A stretch of DNA of 58,101 bases from Pseudomonadota bacterium (lineage in GTDB: Bacteria > Pseudomonadota > Gammaproteobacteria > Xanthomonadales > Xanthomonadaceae), in assembly GCA_023388355.1 (NCBI GenBank), contig JAEWGI010000051.1, forward strand, positions 1 to 58,101, read 5' to 3'. This document shows positions 33,269-47,194 of this stretch, in pieces. The first letter of the stretch is position 1. Each line of letters begins with the position of its first letter. The position numbers and the translations under genes are program-made. Below the pieces are notes generated by a model. The model saw only the letters and a program-made list of their open reading frames with translations. It was not told the origin of the DNA and did no database searches.

Positions 33269-33775
33269 TCAGCAGACGATGCCGGTTCCGTCCGCTTCGA
33301 CGCCGGCGACATCCTCGACCTGCCGCAACGCCGCCACGCCGTGTCCGCTCTCGGCCAGGTACTGCAGCCATTTGCCGAGGAAGGTATTCATGCGCATGCG
33401 GTGGTCGAGCACCTCCGCTGCCGGCGGGTACATGCCGATCACGTCCTGCCAGCGACGGCCGACATAGCAGTGCGTGGCCTCGGCCTGCTTCGCGTCGCGG
33501 TACAGGCGCAGGAACGCAGACGGGTCGGGTTCGCCGGTCACCGGGTCGCGCAGGGTGTAGGTCAGCCGCAGCTCGGTGGTGTAGACATGCTGGTGCAGCA
33601 CGTCCAGCTGGACGTCCAGGCCGTTGCCGATCGAGGAAACGTAGCGCCCGGGCGGAAGATCGGCCGGTTCGAACAGCCGCGTCATGCGCCGGAAGTTCTC
33701 CGCGTACAGCCCCATCAGCCAGCCGAAACGGCCGAGCCTGGGGATGCTTGCGTCACGGGCGGCAACTTCCTGCAT
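33269..33775 (-). CDS. DUF1249 (YqiB-like) family protein
   Basis: 168 residues from ATG 33775. The stretch LMGLYAENFRRMTRLFEP matches the DUF1249 N-terminus, followed by a beta-rich middle (LDVQLDVLHQHVYTTELRLT) and DAKQAEATHCYVGRR, where family members carry a similar run. Function unknown; members are short conserved cytosolic proteins across gammaproteobacteria. Slightly longer than the usual 140-150 residues, the extra being at the C-terminus (ESGHGVAALRQVEDV). It is followed on the left by the SlyB-like gene, convergent. Confidence 0.88.
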   Translation of the reverse strand: MQEVAARDASIPRLGRFGWLMGLYAENFRRMTRLFEPADLPPGRYVSSIGNGLDVQLDVLHQHVYTTELRLTYTLRDPVTGEPDPSAFLRLYRDAKQAEATHCYVGRRWQDVIGMYPPAAEVLDHRMRMNTFLGKWLQYLAESGHGVAALRQVEDVAGVEADGTGIVC

Positions 33776-33911
33776 GGCTCGATCCTACACGCTGGCGGCG
33801 CGCGCGGGGAGCATTGACGGGCGCGAATCCAGCGCCTACGTTAAGCCTGCTGTACAGCTGTTTTGCCGCACGCGCGCAGCGGCCGCGCAGTGCCGCAGCC
33901 TGCCCCGCCTT

Positions 33912-34733
33912 TCAGAACATGACCCGCTGGATGCCCAGGGTCGACATCACCTTGCTCGAGATTTCCTCGATCGACACATGGGTGGTGCTGAGCACGGGGA
34001 TGCGCTCGGCGCGGAACAGTTTTTCGGCCGCGGCCACCTCGCGCTGGCAGGTGTCCAGGCGTGCGTAGCGGGAATCGGGTCGTCGTTCCTGGCGGATCTG
34101 CTGCAGGCGGATCGGATCGATGGTCAGGCCGAACAGGCGCGAACGGTGCGCGCGCAGCCGCGGCGGCAGGCGGTCGTGCTCGAGGTCTTCGTCGGTGAGC
34201 GGATAGTTGGCCGCGGCCACGCCGTGGTGGAGCGCGAGGTAGATGCAGGTTGGCGTCTTGCCGGCGCGCGACACCGCCACCAGGATCACGTCGGCCTCGT
34301 CGTAGCTGGTCGACATGCCGTCGTCGTGGGCAAGCGCGAAGTTCATCGCGTTGATGCGGCGGTGGTAGGTATCGAAGTCGACCATGCCGTGCGCCTGCCC
34401 CACCCTGGCCTGGCGCTTCTCGCCCAGTTCGGCCTCCAGTGGCGCGATGAACGGCGCGAACACGTCGAGGATCAGCGCGCCGCTGCGTGCAATCTCGGCC
34501 GAGATGTCCGGATCGACCGACGAGTTGACGACGATCGGCCGCACCCCGTGCGACTCGCCGCAGGCGCGGATGCGTTCGGCCACCTCGCGCGCACGCTCGA
34601 CGCTGTCGACGAAGGGGATCCGGTTGGTGCTGAAGCGGGTGCCGTTGAACTGGGTGAGCAGGCTGTGGCCGACGGTTTCGGCGGTGATACCGGTTCCATC
34701 GGAGACGTAGAACACGGGCCGGGGCGTTGACAA
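33912..34733 (-). CDS. ppsR: PEP synthase regulatory kinase/phosphorylase
   Basis: 273 residues with a TTG start at 34733 (GAGGGAG upstream). [19 protein letters not shown] at 8-26 and the P-loop [16 protein letters not shown] are diagnostic of the DUF299 family. The enzyme uses ADP to phosphorylate a Thr next to the catalytic His of PEP synthase (inactivation) and phosphate to reverse it. It is divergent from ppsA, its target, with 103 bp between the two starts. Confidence 0.95.
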   Translation of the reverse strand: MSTPRPVFYVSDGTGITAETVGHSLLTQFNGTRFSTNRIPFVDSVERAREVAERIRACGESHGVRPIVVNSSVDPDISAEIARSGALILDVFAPFIAPLEAELGEKRQARVGQAHGMVDFDTYHRRINAMNFALAHDDGMSTSYDEADVILVAVSRAGKTPTCIYLALHHGVAAANYPLTDEDLEHDRLPPRLRAHRSRLFGLTIDPIRLQQIRQERRPDSRYARLDTCQREVAAAEKLFRAERIPVLSTTHVSIEEISSKVMSTLGIQRVMF

Positions 34734-34777
34734 CGCTGTCTCCCTCTACGGCGGCGGGAAGTGGCCGCCCTGAGGGC

Positions 34778-34783
34778 TAAAAT
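34778..34783 (+). promoter_or_regulatory. probable -10 element of ppsA
   Basis: TAAAAT lies 54 bp before the ppsA TTG start in an otherwise GC-rich spacer. No good -35 hexamer is found 16-18 bp upstream, so an activator may be required. Confidence 0.4.
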
Positions 34784-34836
34784 AGCGTTTTTCGGTCGGA
34801 CCATGTCCGGCCATTTCGACACTTCGGAGAGCAAAC

Positions 34837-37260
<2,424 letters not shown>

Positions 37261-37331
37261 CGGCGCGTGCCGCGGACCCGGAGCGATCCGGGTCCGCGCA
37301 GGCGCCTTCGCGCCGCCGACATGCTTTATCT

Positions 37332-37410
37332 GTAGGAGCGGCTTCAGCCGCGAACGGATTCACAGCCACGCCGAATCCGAAACGGCAGTCGCGGCTGAAG
37401 CCGCTCCCAC
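37332..37410. repeat. REP-like palindromic pair downstream of ppsA
   Basis: GTAGGAGCGGCTTCAGCCGC at 37332-37351 and its reverse complement GCGGCTGAAGCCGCTCCCAC ending at 37410, in opposite orientation around a 35-bp spacer. This is the REP type common in Xanthomonadaceae and Pseudomonas, usually mobilised by a Y1 (RAYT) transposase, none of which is in the window. Confidence 0.85.
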
Positions 37411-37436
37411 GGTGAGGCCAGGCGCGTTCTCGCCGC

Positions 37437-38006
37437 TCAGGGCAGCGCCAGCGCCGCCATGTGCTTGCGGTAGTGCCGCAGTTCTTCGATCGAGTCGCGC
37501 ACGTCGCTCAGCGCGGTATGCGCCGCCGCCTTGCGCACGCCCGACAGCACCTGCGGCGCCCATCGGCGCGCGAGTTCCTTGAGCGTGCTCACGTCGAGGT
37601 TGCGGTAGTGGAAGAACCGCTCCAGCGTGGGCATCTGCCGGTGCAGGAAACGCCGGTCCTGGCAGATCGAATTGCCGCACATCGGCGACTGGCCCGGCTC
37701 CAGCCACTGCTGCAGAAACGCGATGGTCTGCGCCTCGGCTTCGGCCATCGCCACGCCCTCCTCCAGCACCCGCCGCCACAGGCCCGAGCGGCCGTGCTGG
37801 TTGCGGTTCCATTCGTCCATCGATTCGAGCGCCGCAAGCGGATGGGCGATCGCGAACTCAGGGCCTTCGGCGAGCAGCTCGAGGTTGGAGTCGGTGACCA
37901 CGGTCGCGATCTCCAGGATCGAGTCGCGGTCGGTGTCGAGCCCGGTCATTTCCAGGTCAATCCAGATCAGGCGGCCGTGCCCGCCGGTAAGGTCTTGCGA
38001 TGCCAT
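37437..38006 (-). CDS. orn: oligoribonuclease
   Basis: 189 residues from ATG 38006. DEDDh exonuclease motifs: [12 protein letters not shown] (Exo I Asp and Glu), [12 protein letters not shown] (Exo II Asp) and [14 protein letters not shown] (Exo III His and Asp). It degrades 2-5 nt RNAs and pGpG and is essential in many gammaproteobacteria. Divergent from the DUF2721 gene, with 63 bp between them. REP-like elements lie on both sides of this gene pair. Confidence 0.96.
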   Translation of the reverse strand: MASQDLTGGHGRLIWIDLEMTGLDTDRDSILEIATVVTDSNLELLAEGPEFAIAHPLAALESMDEWNRNQHGRSGLWRRVLEEGVAMAEAEAQTIAFLQQWLEPGQSPMCGNSICQDRRFLHRQMPTLERFFHYRNLDVSTLKELARRWAPQVLSGVRKAAAHTALSDVRDSIEELRHYRKHMAALALP

Positions 38007-38069
38007 GCGCTCGCGGTCGTAGCCGGGACGCGGCATCATAACCCGGCGCCCACCCGTCCCTGGACCGAC

Positions 38070-38552
38070 ATGCCGTCGAACGCTTCCCTGGCCCACTACG
38101 CGATCCTGACCGCAATGCTCGCGCCGGCCTTCTTCCTGACCGCGACCGCAGCGCTGCTGACCTCGGCCAACGCGCGCCTGGCGCGGATCATCGATCGCGC
38201 GCGCGGGCTGCTCAGGGAGCTGGCCGAATGCGCCGATCCGGAGACCCGCGCCCTGCTGGAGCGGCGCATCGTCGTCCAGCGCCGACGCAGCGTGATCATC
38301 CTGCACGCCAGCCAGATGCTGTACGTGGCGATCAGCTTCTTCGTCGCCACCAGCCTGCTGGTCGCGGGCGATTCGTTCTTCGACCACATGTTCGGTCCCT
38401 GGCCGACGATCATGGCCGGGCTGGGCGTGCTGTCGATGTTCGGCTCCAGCCTGCTGCTGGCAAGCGAAGCCTCGATGGCGGTGCGGGCGGTGAACGACGA
38501 AATGGACGACGGCCACCGGTTCGCCAATCGCGCCACCGCGGAACGATCCTGA
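38070..38552 (+). CDS. DUF2721 membrane protein
   Basis: 160 residues from ATG 38070. First helix [20 protein letters not shown], then a cytosolic segment [18 protein letters not shown] that is the DUF2721 signature, then two more helices ([17 protein letters not shown] and [18 protein letters not shown]). Role unknown; common in proteobacteria and cyanobacteria. Followed by REP-like repeats. Confidence 0.88.
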   Translation: MPSNASLAHYAILTAMLAPAFFLTATAALLTSANARLARIIDRARGLLRELAECADPETRALLERRIVVQRRRSVIILHASQMLYVAISFFVATSLLVAGDSFFDHMFGPWPTIMAGLGVLSMFGSSLLLASEASMAVRAVNDEMDDGHRFANRATAERS

Positions 38553-38566
38553 CCGCCCTGGAATCT

Positions 38567-38645
38567 GTAGGAGCGGCTTCAGCCGCGATCAAACCCACAG
38601 CCACGTCGCCCCCGTGATGGCAATCGCGGCTGAAGCCGCTCCTAC
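38567..38645. repeat. REP-like palindromic pair downstream of the DUF2721 gene
   Basis: GTAGGAGCGGCTTCAGCCGC at 38567-38586 and GCGGCTGAAGCCGCTCCTAC ending at 38645: the same inverted pair as at 37332, here with fully matched outer ends. Confidence 0.88.
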
Positions 38646-38683
38646 AGTTGCGCCATTACGTTTGCGGGGCAGCTGTGGATCCT

Positions 38684-38705
38684 ATCGCGGCTGAAGGCGC
38701 TCCTG
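38684..38705. repeat. diverged single REP-like half-site
   Basis: TCGCGGCTGAAGGCGCTCCT resembles the right arm of the neighbouring REP pairs with one changed core base (AAGGCGC for AAGCCGC). It is unpaired, 22 bp before the tadA stop. Confidence 0.7.
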
Positions 38706-38726
38706 CCAAAGGCGCAGGACCGGCGT

Positions 38727-39200
38727 TCAGAGCGGCGGCTTGCCCCGCTTGGCGCGGAAGTAGTTGCTGAGCCGGCGGCCGGCCTCTTCGCCCAGCACGC
38801 CGCCGCGCACCTCGACCCGGTGGTTGTGGCGCGGGTCAGCGACCAGGTCGAAGACGCTGCCGCAGGCGCCGGTCTTGGGATCGGCGGCGCCGTAGACCAG
38901 TCGCGCGACGCGGGCGTGGACGATCGCCATCGCGCACATCGCGCAGGGCTCCAGGCTCACGTACAGGGTGCAGCCGACCAGGCGATGGTTGCCCAGCGCC
39001 CTGCCCGCCGCGCGCATGGCGACGACCTCGGCGTGCGCGCTGGGGTCGTGTTCGGCGATGTTGCGGTTCCAGCCCTCGCCCAGCAGGGCGCCATCGGCGC
39101 CCACCAGCACGGCGCCCACCGGGATCTCGTCGTGCTCGCGCACGGCGCGGTCGGCCAGCGCGAAGGCGTGCCGCATCCAGCGCTCATCGTCGGCCGTCAT
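38727..39200 (-). CDS. tadA: tRNA adenosine(34) deaminase
   Basis: 157 residues from ATG 39200; an upstream in-frame ATG 14 codons earlier is possible but family members start near MTADDERWMRHA. Zinc-deaminase motifs: HAE at 56-58 (with catalytic Glu58) and PCAMC (Cys86, Cys89). It converts wobble adenosine to inosine in tRNA-Arg(ACG), an essential function. The C-terminus FRAKRGKPPL is typical. It sits 61 bp downstream of the aldo/keto reductase gene on the same strand. Confidence 0.95.
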   Translation of the reverse strand: MTADDERWMRHAFALADRAVREHDEIPVGAVLVGADGALLGEGWNRNIAEHDPSAHAEVVAMRAAGRALGNHRLVGCTLYVSLEPCAMCAMAIVHARVARLVYGAADPKTGACGSVFDLVADPRHNHRVEVRGGVLGEEAGRRLSNYFRAKRGKPPL

Positions 39201-39261
39201 CGCGTCGCCGGCTCCACCGTGACTGTCGCGCGCATCCTGCATCGCGGTCGATGCCCGCGGC

Positions 39262-40248
39262 TCACCAGCGCTGGTGGACGTGCGGGCGGATGTCCTCGGC
39301 GTAGATCCGCGCCACTTCGGCCATGGTCGATTCCGGCAGCGCCGGCAGCTCGGACGCGGCAAGGTTGTCCAGCGCCTGGCGGGCGCTGCGCGCGCCGGGG
39401 ATGACCACGCTCACCGCCTCGTCCATCAGGATCCAGCGCAGCGCCAGCTGGGCCAGGCTCGCGCCTTCGGGCACCAGCGGCCGCAGCTTCTCCACCGCCG
39501 CCAGGCCGACCTCGTAGGGCACGCCGGAGAAGGTCTCGCCGACGTCGAAGGCCTCGCCGCCGCGGTTGAACTGGCGGTGGTCGTCGGCCTCGAAGCGCGT
39601 ATCGGCGCGGAACTTGCCGCTCAGCAGGCCGCTGGCCAGCGGCACGCGCACGATCACCGCCACGTTGCGGCGCCGCGCGGTGCGGAAGAACAGCTCCGCC
39701 GGGCGATGCCGGAACATGTTGTAGATGATCTGCACGCTGGCCACGTTCGGGTATTCGATGGCCTTGAGCGCTTCCTCCACCCGCTCCACGCTCACGCCGT
39801 AGTGGCGCAGCTTGCCGCGCTCGACCAGGCGATCCATGTGGCCGAACAGCTCGGGATGGTAGTAGGCGTCGGTCGGCGGGCAGTGCAGCTGCAGCAGGTC
39901 CAGGCAGTCGGTGCCGAGGTTCTGCAGGCTGCGGTCGATCCAGGCCTCCAGGTTCCCGGCGCTGTAGCCCTCGACCGTCTGCGCCGGCAGCCGCCGCCCG
40001 GCCTTGGTGGCCACGAACGGCCGCTGTCCGCCGCGCTCCTTCAGCACCCGCGCGATCAGGCGCTCGGAATGACCGTCGCCGTAGACGTCGGCGGTGTCGA
40101 TGAAGTCGAGCCCGGCATCGAGCGCCGCATGCAGCGCCGCCACGGATTCGCTGTCGTCCACCTTGCCCCAGGCCGCGCCGATGGCCCAGGCGCCGAATCC
40201 GATTTCGCCAACGTTGCGGCCGGTGCGGCCGAAGGGTCTGGACTGCAT
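39262..40248 (-). CDS. aldo/keto reductase
   Basis: 328 residues from ATG 40248 (GAGGAG upstream). AKR catalytic tetrad visible: Asp51 and Tyr56 in DTADVYGDG, Lys82 in ATKAGR, His122 in LLQLHCPP. SLAQLALRWILMDEAVSVVIPGAR contains the NADPH-binding tail split typical of the family (here the GAR Arg). Substrate not predictable; relatives include YajO/Tas-type and pyridoxal-reductase-like enzymes. Cytosolic. Confidence 0.93.
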   Translation of the reverse strand: MQSRPFGRTGRNVGEIGFGAWAIGAAWGKVDDSESVAALHAALDAGLDFIDTADVYGDGHSERLIARVLKERGGQRPFVATKAGRRLPAQTVEGYSAGNLEAWIDRSLQNLGTDCLDLLQLHCPPTDAYYHPELFGHMDRLVERGKLRHYGVSVERVEEALKAIEYPNVASVQIIYNMFRHRPAELFFRTARRRNVAVIVRVPLASGLLSGKFRADTRFEADDHRQFNRGGEAFDVGETFSGVPYEVGLAAVEKLRPLVPEGASLAQLALRWILMDEAVSVVIPGARSARQALDNLAASELPALPESTMAEVARIYAEDIRPHVHQRW

Positions 40249-40435
40249 GCTCTGCTCCTCGTCTGTCTCGCGCGGCGGGCGCGCGACGGCGGCCACGTCC
40301 GCCCAATGGTCGAAAGACCGGAAGTATCGTTGCTCCACGCTGCGAGGGAAAGCCGGTTCGACTGGTTGCAGGCGCACCGCAGGCTCCGCGGCGGCGGCGA
40401 CGCGCATCATCGTGTGCCGCCGGCATTGCGCAACC

Positions 40436-41515
40436 TCAGCGCCGCGTGCGCCCGCGCAGCGCCTGGCCCATCGCACCGGCCAGCCCCAGTCCCGCCAGCA
40501 CCCACGCGCCCAGCGACACCCACATGAAGGCCTGCGCCAGCGGCTGCAGCCATGCCTGCTCCAGGACCAGCCCCAGGCGGTGCGTGGCCATGGCGTACAT
40601 GCCCAGCGGGAACACCATCGCCCAGTACAGGCTCTCGTAGCGCAGCGGGTGCCGCTGCAGGAGGTGGCGCCACACGCCCAGCACCAGCAGCAGCGGAATC
40701 CACCAGCTGCCGCCGGCCCAGAACAGCAGGGTCAGGCCCTGCACGAAAGGCAGCAGCGCCTGCAGCAGCGGCCAGGCCGGCGCCTGCTGCAGCAGCAGCG
40801 TCCCGGCGAGGGTGGAAATCGCCAGGGCGCCCATGTTGATCCAGTACGGCGGCGCCAGGTCGGTGGCCGACAGCGGCAGGAACACGATGCGGTAGAAGAT
40901 CAGCGGCATCAGCAGCACGTACAGCACGCCGCCCCACAGCCACAGCGCCAGCAGCGTGGTCGCCAGCCATTCCTGCCATGCCGCATCGAGGCCGGGCGCC
41001 AGCAGCGTCCCCAGCCCCACCATCGACTGCGTGGCCACCACGGCCAGCAGCCAGCCGCCACCGAGCCCTTTCTCCAGCCGCGGCTTGTCGCGGCTGACCA
41101 TCAGCGCGGCGAAGATGCCGTAGTTCAACGCCACCCACAGCACCAGCGCCACCGCGAGCAGCCACGTCGCGGGGCCGCTCGCGTCGGCAAGCAGCAGGCA
41201 CTGCTCGCCCAGCACGCCGGTGGCGGCGACGGCAGTGAAGAAGCCGGGTGCGCGCGCGTGGTCGCAGGCGTCGCCGCGCATGCGCCGCGGATGGCGCAGC
41301 AGCCGCGCCAGGTTCAGTCCCCACACCGCCGCATACAGCAGCACGTTGAGCGCGAACAGCCAGCGCCCCACGCGCGGCAGGCCCATCGAGGCGCAGGCCA
41401 GCGACACGATGCCCGTGGCCATGACGATGCCGAAGCTGGCCGGCGACAGCCCGGCCAGCAGGCCCCGGCTTTCGGCCGCCCGGGAAACGTCGGCGTCAGG
41501 CCCGCGCTGGGACAT
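40436..41515 (-). CDS. TDT/SLAC1-family membrane transporter (TehA-like)
   Basis: 359 residues from ATG 41515 (GGGACGA upstream); ATGs at 41539 and 41557 would add 8 or 14 residues. About ten transmembrane helices. The first, SPASFGIVMATGIVSLACA, is the recognisable TDT family start (FAxxMGTGIxS). The family includes TehA (tellurite), Mae1 malate permease, bacterial sulfite exporters and the plant anion channel SLAC1. Substrate here undetermined. The gene lies between the aldo/keto reductase and guaA on the same strand. Confidence 0.88.
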   Translation of the reverse strand: MSQRGPDADVSRAAESRGLLAGLSPASFGIVMATGIVSLACASMGLPRVGRWLFALNVLLYAAVWGLNLARLLRHPRRMRGDACDHARAPGFFTAVAATGVLGEQCLLLADASGPATWLLAVALVLWVALNYGIFAALMVSRDKPRLEKGLGGGWLLAVVATQSMVGLGTLLAPGLDAAWQEWLATTLLALWLWGGVLYVLLMPLIFYRIVFLPLSATDLAPPYWINMGALAISTLAGTLLLQQAPAWPLLQALLPFVQGLTLLFWAGGSWWIPLLLVLGVWRHLLQRHPLRYESLYWAMVFPLGMYAMATHRLGLVLEQAWLQPLAQAFMWVSLGAWVLAGLGLAGAMGQALRGRTRR

Positions 41516-41587
41516 GGTTCGTCCCGGGGCGTCCTTCATGGATCCGGAGGCTTGCACGCACCGCGCACCGGCTGCCGCTGGCAGGAC

Positions 41588-43189
<1,602 letters not shown>

Positions 43190-43254
43190 ACGTCCTCGTC
43201 CGGATACCTGCTTTGTCGAATCACCAATCACCAATCACCAATGACGGCTTTCAA

Positions 43255-44750
<1,496 letters not shown>

Positions 44751-44877
44751 CCGCGCCGCGGCATCTGCGCGGGCGGCACCGCGCACCGGAACCGGCACCG
44801 TCGCGGCGGGCCGCGCGCGCGATCACCCGCCATCCACCCCCGGCCCGCCAGAATGCAGGCCAAGGGCTCTACCGGGC

Positions 44878-45846
44878 CTACCGCACGCGCCCGAACTCCC
44901 TCGCCAGCAGCCAGATCGCGCCGGCCAGGTACGGCAGGCACGAGGGCACCCACATGATCAGGCCGGCCAGCTGCTGGTCGACCAGCACGTCCAGCCCCAG
45001 CTGCGGCGCCCGCCCGGCGTAGAACGGATACAGGCTGCGTCGGGAGAAGGTCAGCAATGCGCCCAGCAACCCCATCTGCATCATGACCACGACGATGGCG
45101 ACCGTCCCCGCCAGCGCGCCGCCCGCCACATCGTCGCGCATGCGCTGCCACAGCAGGCTCCACAGCCACAGCCCGGCGGCGAGGAAGCTGGCGTGCATCA
45201 GCCAGTGCACCGCGTCGCTGGCCAGGGCCAGTTCCAGTGCGGCCGGCATGTGCCAGCCCCACATCACGGCAACATTGGCCATCGTGGCCGCCGCCAGCGA
45301 GCGCAGCGGCGCCACCGCAAGGGCCTGCGCGATCCGGTGCACGGCGCGCGACCAGTCCGGCGGCAGCGCCGCGGCCAGCGCGGCGCGCGGCCGCGCGGCC
45401 AGCAGCAGCGGCGGCGCCACCGCCAGCAGCAGCATGTGCTGGGCCATGTGCGCGGCCAGCGACCATTCGCCCAGCGCGTCGAACGGCCATACGGTGGCCA
45501 GCATCAGCACCACCACGCCAGCCGCGAAGGCAAGGCCCTCCGCGCGCGAAATGCCGCGACCGGCGTGGCCGCCGCGCCACAGCCGCCCCAGGCCGGCCAG
45601 GTACAGCGCGACGAACAGCGCCAGCGGAACCAGCAGCAGTGGCGACAGCGTCCACGCACCGGCAAGCGTGGGCACGCCGTGGCCGCTGTCGTGGGCCAGG
45701 GCGGGCGCTGCCAGCGCGATACCCGGCACCAGCAGGACTGCGGTGCGTCGCGCATGCGCGGACCGCGGTTCGGCGACTGCGGCGGCAGCGCCCGCGGCGC
45801 TTTCCGCACAGCCGGTGCCCCGCCCCGCCCCGCTTTCGCACCGCAT
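44878..45846 (-). CDS. caa3-type cytochrome c oxidase assembly factor (Caa3_CtaG family)
   Basis: 322 residues from ATG 45846. About seven transmembrane helices after an N-terminal signal-like segment. Family marks: a His in [17 protein letters not shown], the [13 protein letters not shown] segment, [16 protein letters not shown], and a cluster of Met in [14 protein letters not shown]. Caa3_CtaG proteins deliver copper or otherwise support assembly of heme-copper oxidases; they differ from Cox11 although both are called CtaG. It closes the oxidase cluster, downstream of the DUF2231 gene and divergent from the CopD-like gene (12 bp between the two starts). Confidence 0.85.
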   Translation of the reverse strand: MRCESGAGRGTGCAESAAGAAAAVAEPRSAHARRTAVLLVPGIALAAPALAHDSGHGVPTLAGAWTLSPLLLVPLALFVALYLAGLGRLWRGGHAGRGISRAEGLAFAAGVVVLMLATVWPFDALGEWSLAAHMAQHMLLLAVAPPLLLAARPRAALAAALPPDWSRAVHRIAQALAVAPLRSLAAATMANVAVMWGWHMPAALELALASDAVHWLMHASFLAAGLWLWSLLWQRMRDDVAGGALAGTVAIVVVMMQMGLLGALLTFSRRSLYPFYAGRAPQLGLDVLVDQQLAGLIMWVPSCLPYLAGAIWLLAREFGRVR

Positions 45847-45858
45847 CGGAGCCGCATC

Positions 45859-46374
45859 ATGCTGTTCTGGCTGAAGGTCGCGCACATCGCTTCCATGTCG
45901 GTCTGGTTCACCGGGCTGCTGTTGCTGCTGCGGCTGTTCGCCTCGCGCCGCCGCGGCGAGCGCGATGCGCGCCCGGACTTCTTCAACCCGGTCGCCAACC
46001 GCCTGTTCTTCCGCATCGCCACCCCCGCCGGCGTGCTCACGATCGCCTTCGGCATGGCCCTGATCCCGTGGGTGGAACCGGGCGCCTGGCTGCTCGCCAA
46101 GCTGGTCCTGGTGGCCGCGGTGGTGCTGGTGCACCTGTGGGCCGGCGCGCAGCTGCACGCCCTGGGCAAGGGCAAGCGGCGCCCCGGCGGGCTGTTCCCC
46201 GTCCTGCTCGGCTGGACTCCGCTGCTGTTGCTGCTGGCGATCGCCGCGCTCACCGGCGCCAAGCCGCGCGGACTGCAGGGGCTGCCGCCGCCGGGAGCCG
46301 CGGCGATCGACGCGCCGGCTCATTCGTCCAGGGCCCGGTCTGACGGCGAGCGCGCATCCTCGCGCTCGCGGTGA
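45859..46374 (+). CDS. CopD/HemJ-like small membrane protein
   Basis: 171 residues from ATG 45859. It opens LFWLKVAHIASMSVWFTGLL, the conserved first helix with His of the CopD/UPF0093 (HemJ) group, and has three further helices (FFRIATPAGVLTIAFGMALI, LLAKLVLVAAVVLVHLWAGA, a Leu-rich last one). Relatives include a copper-resistance membrane domain and the protoporphyrinogen oxidase HemJ; either copper or heme supply would suit an oxidase cluster. It is the only rightward gene in the cluster and its last 55 bp overlap the end of the convergent DUF2231 gene. Confidence 0.75.
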   Translation: MLFWLKVAHIASMSVWFTGLLLLLRLFASRRRGERDARPDFFNPVANRLFFRIATPAGVLTIAFGMALIPWVEPGAWLLAKLVLVAAVVLVHLWAGAQLHALGKGKRRPGGLFPVLLGWTPLLLLLAIAALTGAKPRGLQGLPPPGAAAIDAPAHSSRARSDGERASSRSR

Positions 46375-46862
46375 CCGTAGACGCCAATGCCGTGGCCGAA
46401 GCTGAGCGTGCCGCCCAGCCAGCCCACCACCAGCACCATGCCCGCGGTCGGCGCGGACTGCAGCAGTGCCCACCACCCCGCCGCCGCGGGATCCGGCCAG
46501 CGCAGCCACACGCCGGCCGCCGCCAGCGCCAGCAGCATCACCCCGGCGATGAAATGGCTCCAGGCCGACACGTGCCGCCGCGCGACCCGGATCAGGAACA
46601 TGTCGAGCATGCCCAGCGCCGCGGCCAGCAGTCCGCCCACCAGGCCGACCACGTTCAGCCACCAGGCCACGTCGGCCCAGAACGCGTCCCCGGTCCACAG
46701 GCGGACCACGTCGGCCGGCAGCAGCAGGGTCAGGCAGGCGACCGGGTAGACCACCGCGATCGGGTGCAGCGGATGACGGTGGATCGCCACCCGGCTTTCC
46801 ACCGAGGGGCTGCGCTGCTGCGCGACCGGTTGCTTCAGCGTCTTGGGCATGCGCCGCCTCAT
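46320..46862 (-). CDS. DUF2231 membrane protein
   Basis: 180 residues from ATG 46862, which overlaps the stop of the upstream 111-residue gene as ATGA (an ATG at 46850 is an alternative). Residues 28-150 contain the DUF2231 pattern: HRHPLHPIAVVYPVACLTLL with its conserved HP, then three more helices including WSHFIAGVMLLALAAAGVWL and VLVVGWLGGTLSFGHGIGV. DUF2231 proteins are four-helix membrane proteins, found in some oxidase and heme-related loci; function unknown. Coupled translation places it in the oxidase operon. Confidence 0.85.
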   Translation of the reverse strand: MRRRMPKTLKQPVAQQRSPSVESRVAIHRHPLHPIAVVYPVACLTLLLPADVVRLWTGDAFWADVAWWLNVVGLVGGLLAAALGMLDMFLIRVARRHVSAWSHFIAGVMLLALAAAGVWLRWPDPAAAGWWALLQSAPTAGMVLVVGWLGGTLSFGHGIGVYGHREREDARSPSDRALDE

Positions 46863-47194
46863 TCGCACGGATGCAGCAGGAGGACCGGGAGGATGGTGAA
46901 CACCATCGCCACCAGCGACAGCAGCGACAGCATGGCCACCAGGCGCGCGGCGAACCGCTTCTCGCCGGGGTCGTCCGCCGCGCCCGCCAGCCTCCGCGCA
47001 CGCAGGCCGATCCAGGCCACCGCAATGAACGCCGCCAGCGTCGACATGCCGATCCCGGCCCAGGCGCCGGACGCCGGCCAGCCGCGCGCGCAGGCCAGGC
47101 CCTGGATGGAGTACACAGCGACGAAGTGCAGCCCCCAGATCGCGAACGGGCTCGCGATCCAGCTCAGCCGCTTCGGACGTCCGGACCCGCTCAT
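46859..47194 (-). CDS. small two- to three-helix membrane protein of the oxidase operon
   Basis: 111 residues from ATG 47194, overlapping the fused subunit I/III stop (ATGA) and itself overlapped by the next gene. Three hydrophobic segments: about 15-32 (SPFAIWGLHFVAVYSIQG), 45-63 (AWAGIGMSTLAAFIAVAWIG) and 84-106 (LVAMLSLLSLVAMVFTILPV), with a basic linker between the last two. No named family recognised. Position and size resemble subunit IV or small assembly proteins seen with other bacterial oxidases, so it could be a subunit; that is inference. Confidence 0.75.
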   Translation of the reverse strand: MSGSGRPKRLSWIASPFAIWGLHFVAVYSIQGLACARGWPASGAWAGIGMSTLAAFIAVAWIGLRARRLAGAADDPGEKRFAARLVAMLSLLSLVAMVFTILPVLLLHPCE

